A stretch of 6,981 bases of DNA, from assembly GCA_001873585.1 (NCBI GenBank), contig MNZL01000093.1, positions 1 to 6,981 of the forward strand. Direction: 5' to 3'. Shown piece by piece: positions 1 through 6,050 of this stretch; the first letter of the stretch is position 1; every line of letters starts with the position of its first letter. The position numbers and the translations under genes were made by a program. Below the pieces are notes generated by a model. It saw only the letters and a list, made by a program, of their open reading frames with translations. It made no database searches and was not told the DNA's origin. The DNA comes from Rhodobacterales bacterium CG2_30_65_12. Its GTDB lineage: Bacteria; Pseudomonadota; Alphaproteobacteria; Rhodobacterales; Rhodobacteraceae.

Positions 1-764
1 CCAGCCGCACGGGCCAGCGCCGATTCGGCGCGCTCCGGCGTGAGCGCGGCGCACTTGACCGTGACGAAAGCGCCTCCGGCACGGCGCGAATGCTCGTGCA
101 GGCAGCGCGCGACGATACCCTTGCCGGTGCCAAGGGCTCCGACGATAAACGCCGGCGCGTCGGTTTGCGCCACAGCGTCAACCTGGCCGAACACCGCGCG
201 AATTTCGGGCGAGTTGAAGATCAGCCGGTCAGGCGCGGGCAGCGTGGCGGCCCGGCTGGCAGGAGCGGGTGCAGGGCGTTGAGCGCTGCGATTATCGCAC
301 GCCGGCCTGCCACGTTCCGGGCGCGGCACCGGGCGCCGGGCAGCGGGCAACGCCGCGATCACAGCCGCCAGCGTTTTGGCCAGGCGCCGATCGGAAAACG
401 GCCGGAACAGGCAATCGAAGGCGCCGCTGCGCAGTGCTTCGGCGGCGGCGTTGATCTGGTCGTTCGAGGCGATCACCACAACCACCGGCTGCAGCCGCGC
501 CGCCCGCATCCGCTCAAGCAGGCCCCGTGCCGAACGGCCATCGACAGCCACCGGAAGAAACACGATCTCCGGCAGGCCCTGGGCGAAGGCGGCCTCGGCA
601 GCATCCAGCCCGCGCACCCGCCGCACCTGAACATTCGCTTCGTCAAAAGGATCGTCCGCAAGGGCAGGCAGATCATCGGTGCCGGCGACCAACAGCGCCG
701 TAATCGAGCTCGCCACGCCAGATTCGTCGACCGGGCGCGGACCCTCGTTCGCGTCAGTCGTCAT
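1..764 (-). CDS. NtrC-like (sigma-54 activator family) regulator with degenerate receiver, 3' part outside window
   Basis: Seen: an open frame on the minus strand from ATG at 764-762 to the window edge, 254 codons without a stop. An in-frame TGA sits immediately upstream of the ATG, and GAGG lies 5 nt before it, so the start is well fixed. Residues about 20-140 have the size and pattern of a response-regulator receiver, but the phosphorylation residues are missing. The acidic pair after strand 1 is replaced (ALLVAGT). The phospho-Asp position in EIVFLPV is Pro71. The conserved Lys before Pro-Phe is Arg121 (LFRPF). A Pro/Arg/Ala-rich linker (about 141-177) follows. Next comes the start of an AAA+ domain with a Walker-A-like GALGTGKG (209-216), ARCLHEHSRRAGG and a VKCAAL segment, as in NtrC-type activators. 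The usual ELFGH stretch after CAAL is not recognisable, and whether a GAFTGA loop exists cannot be seen. Inference: a phosphorylation-independent enhancer-binding protein or a diverged relative. The target is unknown; prpE upstream is one candidate. Confidence 0.8.
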   Translation of the reverse strand, partial: MTTDANEGPRPVDESGVASSITALLVAGTDDLPALADDPFDEANVQVRRVRGLDAAEAAFAQGLPEIVFLPVAVDGRSARGLLERMRAARLQPVVVVIASNDQINAAAEALRSGAFDCLFRPFSDRRLAKTLAAVIAALPAARRPVPRPERGRPACDNRSAQRPAPAPASRAATLPAPDRLIFNSPEIRAVFGQVDAVAQTDAPAFIVGALGTGKGIVARCLHEHSRRAGGAFVTVKCAALTPERAESALARAA

Positions 765-816
765 TCATGCCTCACACTGTCAGGTCTATTTCTTGCACAC
801 ATAAGCTCAGGAACCC

Positions 817-830
817 TGGCCAGCAGGCCA
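817..830. repeat. short inverted repeat in leader of the NtrC-like gene
   Basis: TGGCC-AGCA-GGCCA is a perfect 5-bp dyad with a 4-nt loop, about 53 bp upstream of the start codon at 764. An outer GAA/TTC pair separated by mismatches makes a longer imperfect dyad. It could be an operator or a small leader hairpin. No T-run follows, so it is not an intrinsic terminator. Function unknown. Confidence 0.3.
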
Positions 831-851
831 AATTCAGGCTTGGTAAGCGTA

Positions 852-880
852 ATTGAATCGTCCGTTGATTAATACGGCAA
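852..880 (-). promoter_or_regulatory. weak sigma-70-like promoter candidate for the NtrC-like gene
   Basis: On the minus strand a -35-like TTGCCG (880-875) is followed after 17 nt by TTCAAT (857-852), each matching 4 of 6 consensus bases. It would start transcription near 845 and leave a leader of about 80 nt. This is the AT-richest part of the gap between prpE and the regulator gene. Rhodobacterales promoters are loose, so this is only a candidate. Confidence 0.2.
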
Positions 881-937
881 TCAGTTGAACAGGATTATTT
901 GCGTGGGGACAACAAGTTATATCCCGCCGAAGGTCTG

Positions 938-969
938 AAAAAAGCAGGGCGGCCCGAGTGGGACCGCCC
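938..969 (-). terminator. Rho-independent terminator downstream of prpE
   Basis: Read on the minus strand, the sequence from 969 to 947 forms a 9-bp G/C-rich stem (GGGCGGTCC pairing with GGGCCGCCC, one G-T pair) around a 5-nt loop. TGC and six T residues (943-938) follow. It begins 23 nt after the prpE stop codon. This is a canonical intrinsic terminator and separates prpE from the downstream regulator gene. Confidence 0.88.
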
Positions 970-992
970 CATTCACATGCAGCACGTCTGGC

Positions 993-2882
993 TCAGGCCC
1001 CGGCGTAACCGAGGCTCTCCAGCGCCTCGCGGATCTCGTCAAGGATCGCCGGATCGTCGATCGTGGCGGGCATCTTGAACGCCTTGCCGTCAGCGATTGA
1101 AACCATCGTGCCGCGCAGGATCTTGCCCGAGCGGGTTTTGGGAAGACGGTCGACCACCACGGCGGCCTTGAACGCCGCCACCGGGCCGATCTTGTCGCGC
1201 ACCAGCTTCACGCATTCGGCCACCACCTCCTTGGAGTCACGGTCGGCGCCTGCGTTGAGGCAGAGAAAGCCGAGCGGCAACTGGCCTTTGAGCGCGTCAC
1301 TCACGCCGATCACCGCACATTCGGCCACGTCCGGGTGCGAGGCGAGCACTTCCTCGATCGCGCCGGTCGAAAGCCTGTGGCCGGCAACGTTGATCACGTC
1401 ATCGGTGCGCGCCATGATGTAAAGATAGCCGTCTTCGTCCTTGATCCCGGCATCCCCGGTTTCGTAATAGCCCGGAAAACTGGCAAGGTAGCTCTTCTTG
1501 AACCGCTCCTCGGCGTTCCACAGCGTTGGCAGGGTGCCCGGCGGCAAGGGCAGCTTGATGGCAATGGCGCCGAGCGTGCCCGGGGCCACGGGGTGCCCGC
1601 CCTCGTCGAGAATATCGACCTGATAGCCCGGCATCGGCACCGAGGGACTGCCCAGTTTCACCGGCAAAAGTTCGATCCCCAGCGGGTTGGCGGCGATGGC
1701 ATAGCCGGTTTCGGTCTGCCACCAGTGGTCGATCACTGGCACCTTGAGCTGGGTTTGCGCCCACATGATCGTGTCCGGGTCGGCGCGCTCGCCGGCGAGA
1801 AACACCGCGCGCAGGCCGGAAAGATCGTATTTCTTGATGAATTCACCGGTCGGGTCTTCGCGCTTGACCGCTCGGAACGCGGTGGGGGCGGTGAAAAAGC
1901 TCTTCACGTCATGTTCGCTGATCACCCGCCAGAACGTGCCCGCATCGGGTGTGCCCACAGGCTTGCCCTCGAATACGATGGTGGTGTTGCCGTGAAACAG
2001 CGGGCCGTAGCAGATGTAGGAGTGCCCCACGACCCAACCCACGTCGGAGGCGGCCCAGAACACTTCGCCAGGATCGACGTTGTAGATGTTTTTCATCGTC
2101 CAGTTCAGCGCCACCAGATGCCCGGCGGTGTGGCGGATCACGCCCTTGGGCTGACCGGTGGTGCCGGAGGTGTAGAGAATATAGGCCGGGTGGTTGCCTT
2201 CGACGGGAAGGCACCCCACCGGATCGGCGCCGGCCAGCTCGGCCCAGTCGTGATCATACCCCGGCTTGAGATCGGCCGGTTTCTCGTCGCGCTGAAGGAT
2301 CACGGTAAACGCGGGCTTGTGACGGGCGATCTCGATCGCACCATCGAGCAGCGGCTTGTAGGGCACGATCCGGTTGGGTTCGAGCCCGGCGCTGGCGGCG
2401 ATGATCGCCTTCGGCTCGGCATCGTCGATCCGAACCGCAAGCTCGTTGGCGGCAAAGCCACCAAACACCACCGAATGAATCGCACCGATCCGCACCACCG
2501 CGAGCATGGCGATGAGCGCCTCAGGCACCATCGGCATGTAGATGATCACCCGGTCGCCCTTTTCGATCCCCCGCGCGGCGAGGCCACCGGCGAAGGCGGC
2601 AACGCGGGTCTGCAGTTCGGCATAGGTGATCTTCTGCTGCTGTCCGGTTACGGGGCTGTCGTAGATGATCGCCACCTGTTCGGCGCGCCCACCTTCAACA
2701 TGCCGGTCGACCGCATTCCAGCAGGTATTCACCATCCCATCGGAGAACCACTCGTAGAGCCCGCCCCCCTTCTCGAACAGCGCCTTGGAGGGCGGTTTCA
2801 CCCAGTCAATCGCCTCGGCGGCCTGCATCCAGAATGCCTCCGGGTCATCCTGCCAGCTCGCGTAAACCTCTTTGTAGCCCAT
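993..2882 (-). CDS. prpE: propionyl-CoA synthetase (propionate--CoA ligase)
   Basis: This cytoplasmic enzyme activates propionate with ATP and CoA to propionyl-CoA through a propionyl-AMP intermediate. It is 629 aa, the normal size for PrpE. The N-terminus (YASWQDDPEAFW, IDWVKPPS, YEWFSDGMVNTCWNAVDRHV) is the family's typical opening. Adenylate-forming enzyme motifs appear in order: P-loop YTSGTTGQPKG (237-247), SDVGWVVGHSY (279-289), DHWWQTETGY (385-394), YETGD (473-477), hinge RTDDVINVAGHR (492-503), and the C-terminal RSGK with catalytic Lys587, the residue acylated in Acs/PrpE control. DHWWQTETGY rather than DTWWQTETGG favours PrpE over acetyl-CoA synthetase. The frame stays open 100 codons upstream, but the ATG at 2882 follows a strong Shine-Dalgarno and starts the conserved domain. 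No prpBCD or pcc genes are in the window. The upstream region carries TTTGCAAA boxes and a sigma-54-like element. Activity on acetate or other short acyl acids is possible. Confidence 0.93.
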   Translation of the reverse strand: MGYKEVYASWQDDPEAFWMQAAEAIDWVKPPSKALFEKGGGLYEWFSDGMVNTCWNAVDRHVEGGRAEQVAIIYDSPVTGQQQKITYAELQTRVAAFAGGLAARGIEKGDRVIIYMPMVPEALIAMLAVVRIGAIHSVVFGGFAANELAVRIDDAEPKAIIAASAGLEPNRIVPYKPLLDGAIEIARHKPAFTVILQRDEKPADLKPGYDHDWAELAGADPVGCLPVEGNHPAYILYTSGTTGQPKGVIRHTAGHLVALNWTMKNIYNVDPGEVFWAASDVGWVVGHSYICYGPLFHGNTTIVFEGKPVGTPDAGTFWRVISEHDVKSFFTAPTAFRAVKREDPTGEFIKKYDLSGLRAVFLAGERADPDTIMWAQTQLKVPVIDHWWQTETGYAIAANPLGIELLPVKLGSPSVPMPGYQVDILDEGGHPVAPGTLGAIAIKLPLPPGTLPTLWNAEERFKKSYLASFPGYYETGDAGIKDEDGYLYIMARTDDVINVAGHRLSTGAIEEVLASHPDVAECAVIGVSDALKGQLPLGFLCLNAGADRDSKEVVAECVKLVRDKIGPVAAFKAAVVVDRLPKTRSGKILRGTMVSIADGKAFKMPATIDDPAILDEIREALESLGYAGA

Positions 2883-2886
2883 CGCG

Positions 2887-2895
2887 TCCTCCTCC
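2887..2895 (-). promoter_or_regulatory. ribosome binding site fixing the prpE start
   Basis: On the minus strand GGAGGAGGA lies 4 nt before the ATG at 2882, a near-perfect Shine-Dalgarno. It selects this ATG over in-frame upstream candidates, including the ATG at 3182, which would place the whole regulatory region inside the coding sequence. Confidence 0.85.
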
Positions 2896-2917
2896 AAATC
2901 CGCTTGAGGTGTGTTAC

Positions 2918-2933
2918 GAAGCGCGAGCGCCTC
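2918..2933. repeat. GC-rich dyad near predicted prpE transcription start
   Basis: On the plus strand GAAGCGC-GA-GCGCCTC is a dyad with 7-bp arms, six Watson-Crick pairs and one G-T. It lies between the sigma-54-like element and the prpE ribosome binding site, where a repressor or leader hairpin would act. Its function is not known. Confidence 0.3.
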
Positions 2934-2934
2934 A

Positions 2935-2950
2935 GGCAAGATCATTGCCA
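2935..2950 (-). promoter_or_regulatory. sigma-54-like -24/-12 promoter element upstream of prpE
   Basis: The minus strand reads TGGCAATGATCTTGCC. Against the sigma-54 consensus TGGCAC-N5-TTGCA it matches 5 of 6 and 4 of 5 bases, with the required GG-to-GC spacing. Transcription would start about 12 nt past the GC, near 2925, giving a leader of about 42 nt that includes the strong RBS. Two readings compete. The same bases form an inverted repeat GGCAA-N5-TTGCC that could be an operator. An overlapping sigma-70-like pair (TTGCCT 2939-2934, 17 nt, TAACAC 2916-2911) is also possible but weaker. Use of sigma-54 is inference. Confidence 0.4.
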
Positions 2951-2976
2951 CGATCCGGGACGGATTCGCCAAAAAA

Positions 2977-3086
2977 TTTGCAAGTTGTCGCCCAAAATCA
3001 CTGCAAACTTTTGCAAACCTTCCTGAAATATGCAGCCGAACCAGAAACTGACCGAATTTTGCAAATCTTCCGCCGTGTCTTGCAAA
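2977..3086. promoter_or_regulatory. cluster of five TTTGCAAA-type operator boxes (ScfR/RamB/PccR-like)
   Basis: Five copies of an 8-bp palindrome lie in the divergent region: TTTGCAAG 2977-2984 (7/8), ACTGCAAA 3000-3007 (6/8), TTTGCAAA 3010-3017 (8/8), TTTGCAAA 3058-3065 (8/8) and CTTGCAAA 3079-3086 (7/8). Centre-to-centre steps are 23, 10, 48 and 21 bp. Two of these (10 and 21) are close to whole helical turns, as expected for binding on one DNA face. Established knowledge: regulators of the ScfR family, such as RamB of actinobacteria and PccR of Rhodobacter sphaeroides, recognise TTTGCAAA-containing sites at acetate and propionyl-CoA genes. The cluster lies 95-205 bp upstream of the prpE start and 78-187 bp upstream of the exported-protein gene, so it could serve either or both. 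The assignment to an ScfR protein is inference. Confidence 0.65.
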
Positions 3087-3163
3087 TCGAGGCGAGAATC
3101 GGTTCGGGGCTTGCTTTGGGCGGCGCACCCGGGCACCCTGTCGTGCAGGTTTTCGGGGGCCAC

Positions 3164-4381
3164 ATGCCGTATCGCATTGCATTGATCTTGCTTATCTTTG
3201 CCGGCTGGGCCGGTTTTACCACGCCGGCCGTGGCGCAGGGCTGGGGCATGGTCGATACCGAGGGGGCAGGCGGCGCCGGGGCCTATGTCTGCGCCGAGCC
3301 CGGCGCGGCGGGCGATTCCGCCCCGTGTTTCCGCGTCACCTGCGAAAACGATGCGGCGCTGCATTACGAGATCGCGCTGTTCAGCGATGCCAGCCCCAGC
3401 CTGGCGGATCAGATCGCCGTCGAGCTGCGGGTCGACGGGCGCGCGTCGGGGCTTTTGCTGTTCCAGACGGGCGCGCAGACCGAGGGCATGGCCAGCCTGT
3501 CAGCGCCGTTCGATCCCCGCCTGCACGGCGCACTGATCGAGCAGCTGCGCAAGGGCAACCGCGCCGGACTGGTGATCCAGAACCCCGCTGGCGCAATCGT
3601 TGTGCCGCTGTCGCTGCGGGGATCGTCGAAATCGCTCGGCGCGGTGATGGAAGCCTGCCCGCTGCCCGAGGTGCCACTGGACGACCCCGCCGCCATGGTG
3701 CTTGACGAGATCGTTCGCGCCTGCGGCCAGCTCGAAGGCTCGGTGGCGATGGAGCCCGGGTTCGAGCGCCATGAAGACCTTGACGGCGACGGGCGCGACG
3801 ACGTGGTGATCGACTACGCCGCCGCCGTCTGCTCGGAAATGGCCTCGCTCTACTGCGGCTCGGGCGGCTGCACGGTGGGCTTTTTCCTCGCCCGTGGCGA
3901 GGGGTTTAGCAAGATTTTCGACGGCGTGATCCGGGGCTATACTGCCCAGCCCGGCGGGCTGCTCGCGCTCGATCTGCACGGCACCGCTTGCGGGCTCTAC
4001 GGCTTTGAGGCCTGCCGCAAGGTGTTTCGCATCGCCGACGACAGCTTTGCCCTGGTCGAGGAAATCGCCGGCATTGCGGCCCAAGCGGCGCAGGCGGCCG
4101 ACCGCGCAGCGGCACGGGCCGAGGCGGAGCCAAAAGCTGAAAGCGCCCGCTCGGGAGCGGGTGAGGAAGATCTCAGCCCGGCACAAGCCAGATCCACCGA
4201 GAACCGTCAAGACGATGAACGGCCGTCTTCAGACACGCCCGAACCGGCCCCCGAACCGGCGCTCGAAGGGGCCGGCGAGGAAGGCTCGGTCGTGCTGCCC
4301 GCCGAGGGCGAGGGCGCGCCCGGCGATCTTGCCCCGGAACGCCCGGCGCTGGTCATGCCCACCGCGCCCTTCGGCGGTTGA
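3164..4381 (+). CDS. exported protein of unknown function with DxDGDG calcium-loop-like motif and acidic/proline tail
   Basis: Not recognised by name; 405 aa. Residues 1-24 form a Sec signal peptide (Arg4, hydrophobic IALILLIFAGWAG core, AVA before Gln25), so the mature protein is probably periplasmic or secreted. Residues about 40-165 look like a beta-rich domain bounded by cysteines (Cys43, 55, 60, 165). Residues about 170-300 form a second domain with DLDGDGRDD (205-213), a calcium-loop or FG-GAP-like motif. It also has a Cys cluster CGSGGC (231-236) and further cysteines at 187, 223, 276 and 284. The ten mature cysteines would allow five disulfides. Residues about 305-405 are Ala/Glu/Pro-rich and probably disordered. 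The ATG at 3164 directly begins the signal peptide, with a G-rich stretch (3155-3159) just upstream. The frame is open further upstream to 2834, but those residues would hide the signal and overlap prpE. An in-frame GTG at 3143 is a weaker alternative. It is divergent from prpE and 63 bp before cdd, so co-transcription with cdd is possible. Confidence 0.75.
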   Translation: MPYRIALILLIFAGWAGFTTPAVAQGWGMVDTEGAGGAGAYVCAEPGAAGDSAPCFRVTCENDAALHYEIALFSDASPSLADQIAVELRVDGRASGLLLFQTGAQTEGMASLSAPFDPRLHGALIEQLRKGNRAGLVIQNPAGAIVVPLSLRGSSKSLGAVMEACPLPEVPLDDPAAMVLDEIVRACGQLEGSVAMEPGFERHEDLDGDGRDDVVIDYAAAVCSEMASLYCGSGGCTVGFFLARGEGFSKIFDGVIRGYTAQPGGLLALDLHGTACGLYGFEACRKVFRIADDSFALVEEIAGIAAQAAQAADRAAARAEAEPKAESARSGAGEEDLSPAQARSTENRQDDERPSSDTPEPAPEPALEGAGEEGSVVLPAEGEGAPGDLAPERPALVMPTAPFGG

Positions 4382-4388
4382 TTGGGCT

Positions 4389-4408
4389 TGCGCCCCGTCG
4401 CGGGCGCA
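4389..4408 (+). repeat. GC hairpin between exported-protein gene and cdd
   Basis: TGCGCCC and GGGCGCA form a perfect 7-bp stem around a 6-nt loop, starting 8 nt after the stop codon at 4381. No T-run follows, so it is not a standard intrinsic terminator. It may weaken read-through or protect the upstream message 3' end. Expression of cdd from the upstream promoter therefore remains possible. Confidence 0.4.
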
Positions 4409-4444
4409 CTAGGTTTGAACCATCCGGTCAAATGGAGGCGGCCC

Positions 4445-4834
4445 ATGTCCTTGGTTGACGATGCCATACGTATCCGCGTGAATGCTCACGCGCCCTATTC
4501 TGGCTTCAAGGTCGGCGCCGCCATCCGCACCCCCTCGGGCAGGGTTTTCACCGGCGTGAACGTCGAAAATGCCGCCTACCCCGAAGGCACCTGCGCCGAG
4601 GCGGGCGCGATTGCGGCGATGGTCGCGGCGGGAGAAACCGAGATCGCCGCCATGGCGGTGGTGGGCGACGCGCCCGCGCCCGTCACCCCCTGCGGCGGCT
4701 GCCGCCAGAAGATCGCCGAGTTTGCCCCGCGCGGCGTGGTGGTGACGATGGCCAACCTCGCCGGCGACAGGCTGGAGATGAAGATCGAGGCGCTTCTGCC
4801 TTACGCCTTCGCCAAGGCACAGATGGAGGGCTGA
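4445..4834 (+). CDS. cdd: cytidine deaminase
   Basis: This enzyme hydrolytically deaminates cytidine and deoxycytidine to uridine and deoxyuridine in pyrimidine salvage. At 129 aa it is the short homotetrameric, one-domain type. Visible motifs are AHAPYSGFKVGAAI (14-27), the ribose-binding NVEN (39-42), TCAEAGAI with zinc ligand Cys50 and catalytic Glu52, and PCGGCRQ with zinc ligands Cys83 and Cys86. The usual CAER is CAEA here, so the Arg that in the Bacillus subtilis enzyme (Arg56) hydrogen-bonds the zinc thiolates is absent. GGAGG at 4434-4438 lies 6 nt before the ATG. It is the first gene of a tight cdd-deoB-add run; its stop TGA (4832-4834) is 1 nt from the deoB start. No convincing own promoter is visible in the 63-bp gap. 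Confidence 0.95.
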   Translation: MSLVDDAIRIRVNAHAPYSGFKVGAAIRTPSGRVFTGVNVENAAYPEGTCAEAGAIAAMVAAGETEIAAMAVVGDAPAPVTPCGGCRQKIAEFAPRGVVVTMANLAGDRLEMKIEALLPYAFAKAQMEG

Positions 4835-4835
4835 G

Positions 4836-6050
4836 ATGGGGCGTACTTTTCTTGTCGTGCTCGATAGCGTCGGCATCGGCGGCGCGCCGGACGCCGACCG
4901 GTTTTTCAACGATGGCCAGCCCGATACCGGCGCCAACACGCTGGGCCACATCGCCGAGAGCTGCGCCAGCGGTGCGGGCGATAGCGCGGCGCGGTCGGGC
5001 CTTCTGCATTTGCCCAACCTTGATGCGCTCGGGCTTGGCGCGGCGCTGGAGTTGGCCAGCGGCCTGCGCGCGCCCGGCCTTGGCGCGGTGCCCACCGGGC
5101 TTTGGGGCGCGGCCACCGAGGTGAGCCCGGGCAAGGATACCCCCTCGGGACACTGGGAAATCTCCGGCGTGCCAGTGCCGTGGGACTGGACCTATTTTCC
5201 CAACACCGAACCGGCCTTTCCACCCGCCCTTACCGCGGCTCTTATCGCCGCCGGTGGCGCTGGCGGCATCCTTGGCAACACGCACAGCTCCGGCACGGTG
5301 ATCCTCGACGAACTCGGGGCCGAACATGTGGCGACCGGCTGGCCCATCGTCTACACCTCCGCCGACAGCGTGCTGCAGATTGCCGCACATGAAGAGGCTT
5401 ACGGGCTCGACCGGCTCTATGCGATGTGCGAGGCGGTCGCACCCATGGTGCACGGGATGCGGGTGGGCCGGGTAATCGCGCGGCCCTTCGTGGGCTCGGT
5501 CGAAAGCGGGTTCAGCCGCACCACCAACCGGCGCGATTTTGCTCTTGCACCGCCGTCGCCCACGCTGATGGACTGGGCCAAGGCCGAGGGCCGCCCGGTG
5601 CATTCGGTGGGCAAGGTCGATGATATCTTTGCCCATCACGGCATGGACGATGGCATTCACGGCGCCGATAGCGAGCTGTTCGAGGCGTTGCTGCGCTGGG
5701 GTGGTGAGGCCGAGGACGGCAGCCTGACGTTTGCCAATTTCGTCGAGTTCGACTCGCACTACGGCCACCGGCGCAACGTGCCCGGCTATGCCGCCCACCT
5801 CGAATGGTTCGATCGTGCCCTGCCGCGCTTTCTCGCCACTCTGCATCCGGGCGACCTGGCGCTGTTTACCGCTGACCACGGCAACGATCCCACCTGGATC
5901 GGCACCGACCACACCCGCGAACGGGTGCCGGTGCTTGGCTGGGGCGCGGGCGCGCGCGCGGTGGGTCAGGTCGGCTTTGCCGACATCGGCGCCAGCCTCG
6001 CCGCACACCTGGGATTGGCCGCGCGCGGCGCGGGAAGGAGTTTTCTGTGA
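4836..6050 (+). CDS. deoB: phosphopentomutase
   Basis: This cytoplasmic enzyme interconverts ribose- or deoxyribose-1-phosphate and the 5-phosphate, linking nucleoside phosphorolysis to DeoC and the pentose phosphate pathway. At 404 aa it is the usual length for this alkaline phosphatase-superfamily member. The dinuclear metal site is visible: Asp10 (VVLDSVGIGG), Asp306 and His311 (FDSHYGHRR), Asp347 and His348 (TADHGND), and His359 (TDHTRE). The spacing matches the Bacillus cereus enzyme. Thr102 in GKDTPSGHWE is the phosphorylated threonine. Other family motifs are DTGANTLGHI (30-39) and YTSADSVLQIAAHEE (173-187). GGAGGG (4825-4830) inside the end of cdd is the ribosome site, 5 nt before the ATG. 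The 1-nt gap to cdd and the 4-nt overlap with add indicate translational coupling in one operon. Confidence 0.97.
   Translation: MGRTFLVVLDSVGIGGAPDADRFFNDGQPDTGANTLGHIAESCASGAGDSAARSGLLHLPNLDALGLGAALELASGLRAPGLGAVPTGLWGAATEVSPGKDTPSGHWEISGVPVPWDWTYFPNTEPAFPPALTAALIAAGGAGGILGNTHSSGTVILDELGAEHVATGWPIVYTSADSVLQIAAHEEAYGLDRLYAMCEAVAPMVHGMRVGRVIARPFVGSVESGFSRTTNRRDFALAPPSPTLMDWAKAEGRPVHSVGKVDDIFAHHGMDDGIHGADSELFEALLRWGGEAEDGSLTFANFVEFDSHYGHRRNVPGYAAHLEWFDRALPRFLATLHPGDLALFTADHGNDPTWIGTDHTRERVPVLGWGAGARAVGQVGFADIGASLAAHLGLAARGAGRSFL
6036..6040 (+). promoter_or_regulatory. ribosome binding site fixing the GTG start of the add gene
   Basis: AGGAG (within GGAAGGAG, 6033-6040) lies inside the 3' end of deoB, 6 nt before GTG at 6047. 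That GTG overlaps the deoB stop as GTGA. It supports GTG rather than a later ATG, which would cut off the zinc-binding HxH motif. Confidence 0.8.

Noticed and set aside
90..872. Plus-strand open frame (260 aa) across the left region
   Set aside because: It is the shadow of the minus-strand NtrC-like gene, which has the receiver and AAA+ patterns. The plus frame is Arg/His-rich without motifs.
1335..3026. Long plus-strand open frame (563 aa) antisense to prpE
   Set aside because: It is the mirror frame of a strongly conserved prpE, His/Gly/Arg/Val-rich with no recognisable domain. Such frames are common opposite GC-rich genes.
2834..3163. N-terminal extension of the exported protein to an ATG at 2834
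   Set aside because: It would overlap the prpE start on the other strand and bury a clear signal peptide that begins at 3164.
2883..3182. N-terminal extension of prpE by 100 codons to an upstream ATG
   Set aside because: The extension is not PrpE-like and would cover the TTTGCAAA boxes and promoter elements. A near-perfect Shine-Dalgarno precedes the internal ATG at 2882.
4389..4408. Hairpin as an intrinsic terminator after the exported-protein gene
   Set aside because: There is a good stem but no T-run after it, so it is recorded only as a hairpin.
4412..4432. Small dyads GGTT-TG-AACC and TTTGA-N9-TCAAA before cdd
   Set aside because: The arms are only 4-5 bp and overlap each other. They are within chance expectation and have no promoter context.
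4683..6008. Long minus-strand open frame (441 aa) antisense to cdd/deoB
   Set aside because: It lies opposite deoB and cdd, which carry complete catalytic motif sets. The composition is low-complexity and no RBS or family motif is apparent.
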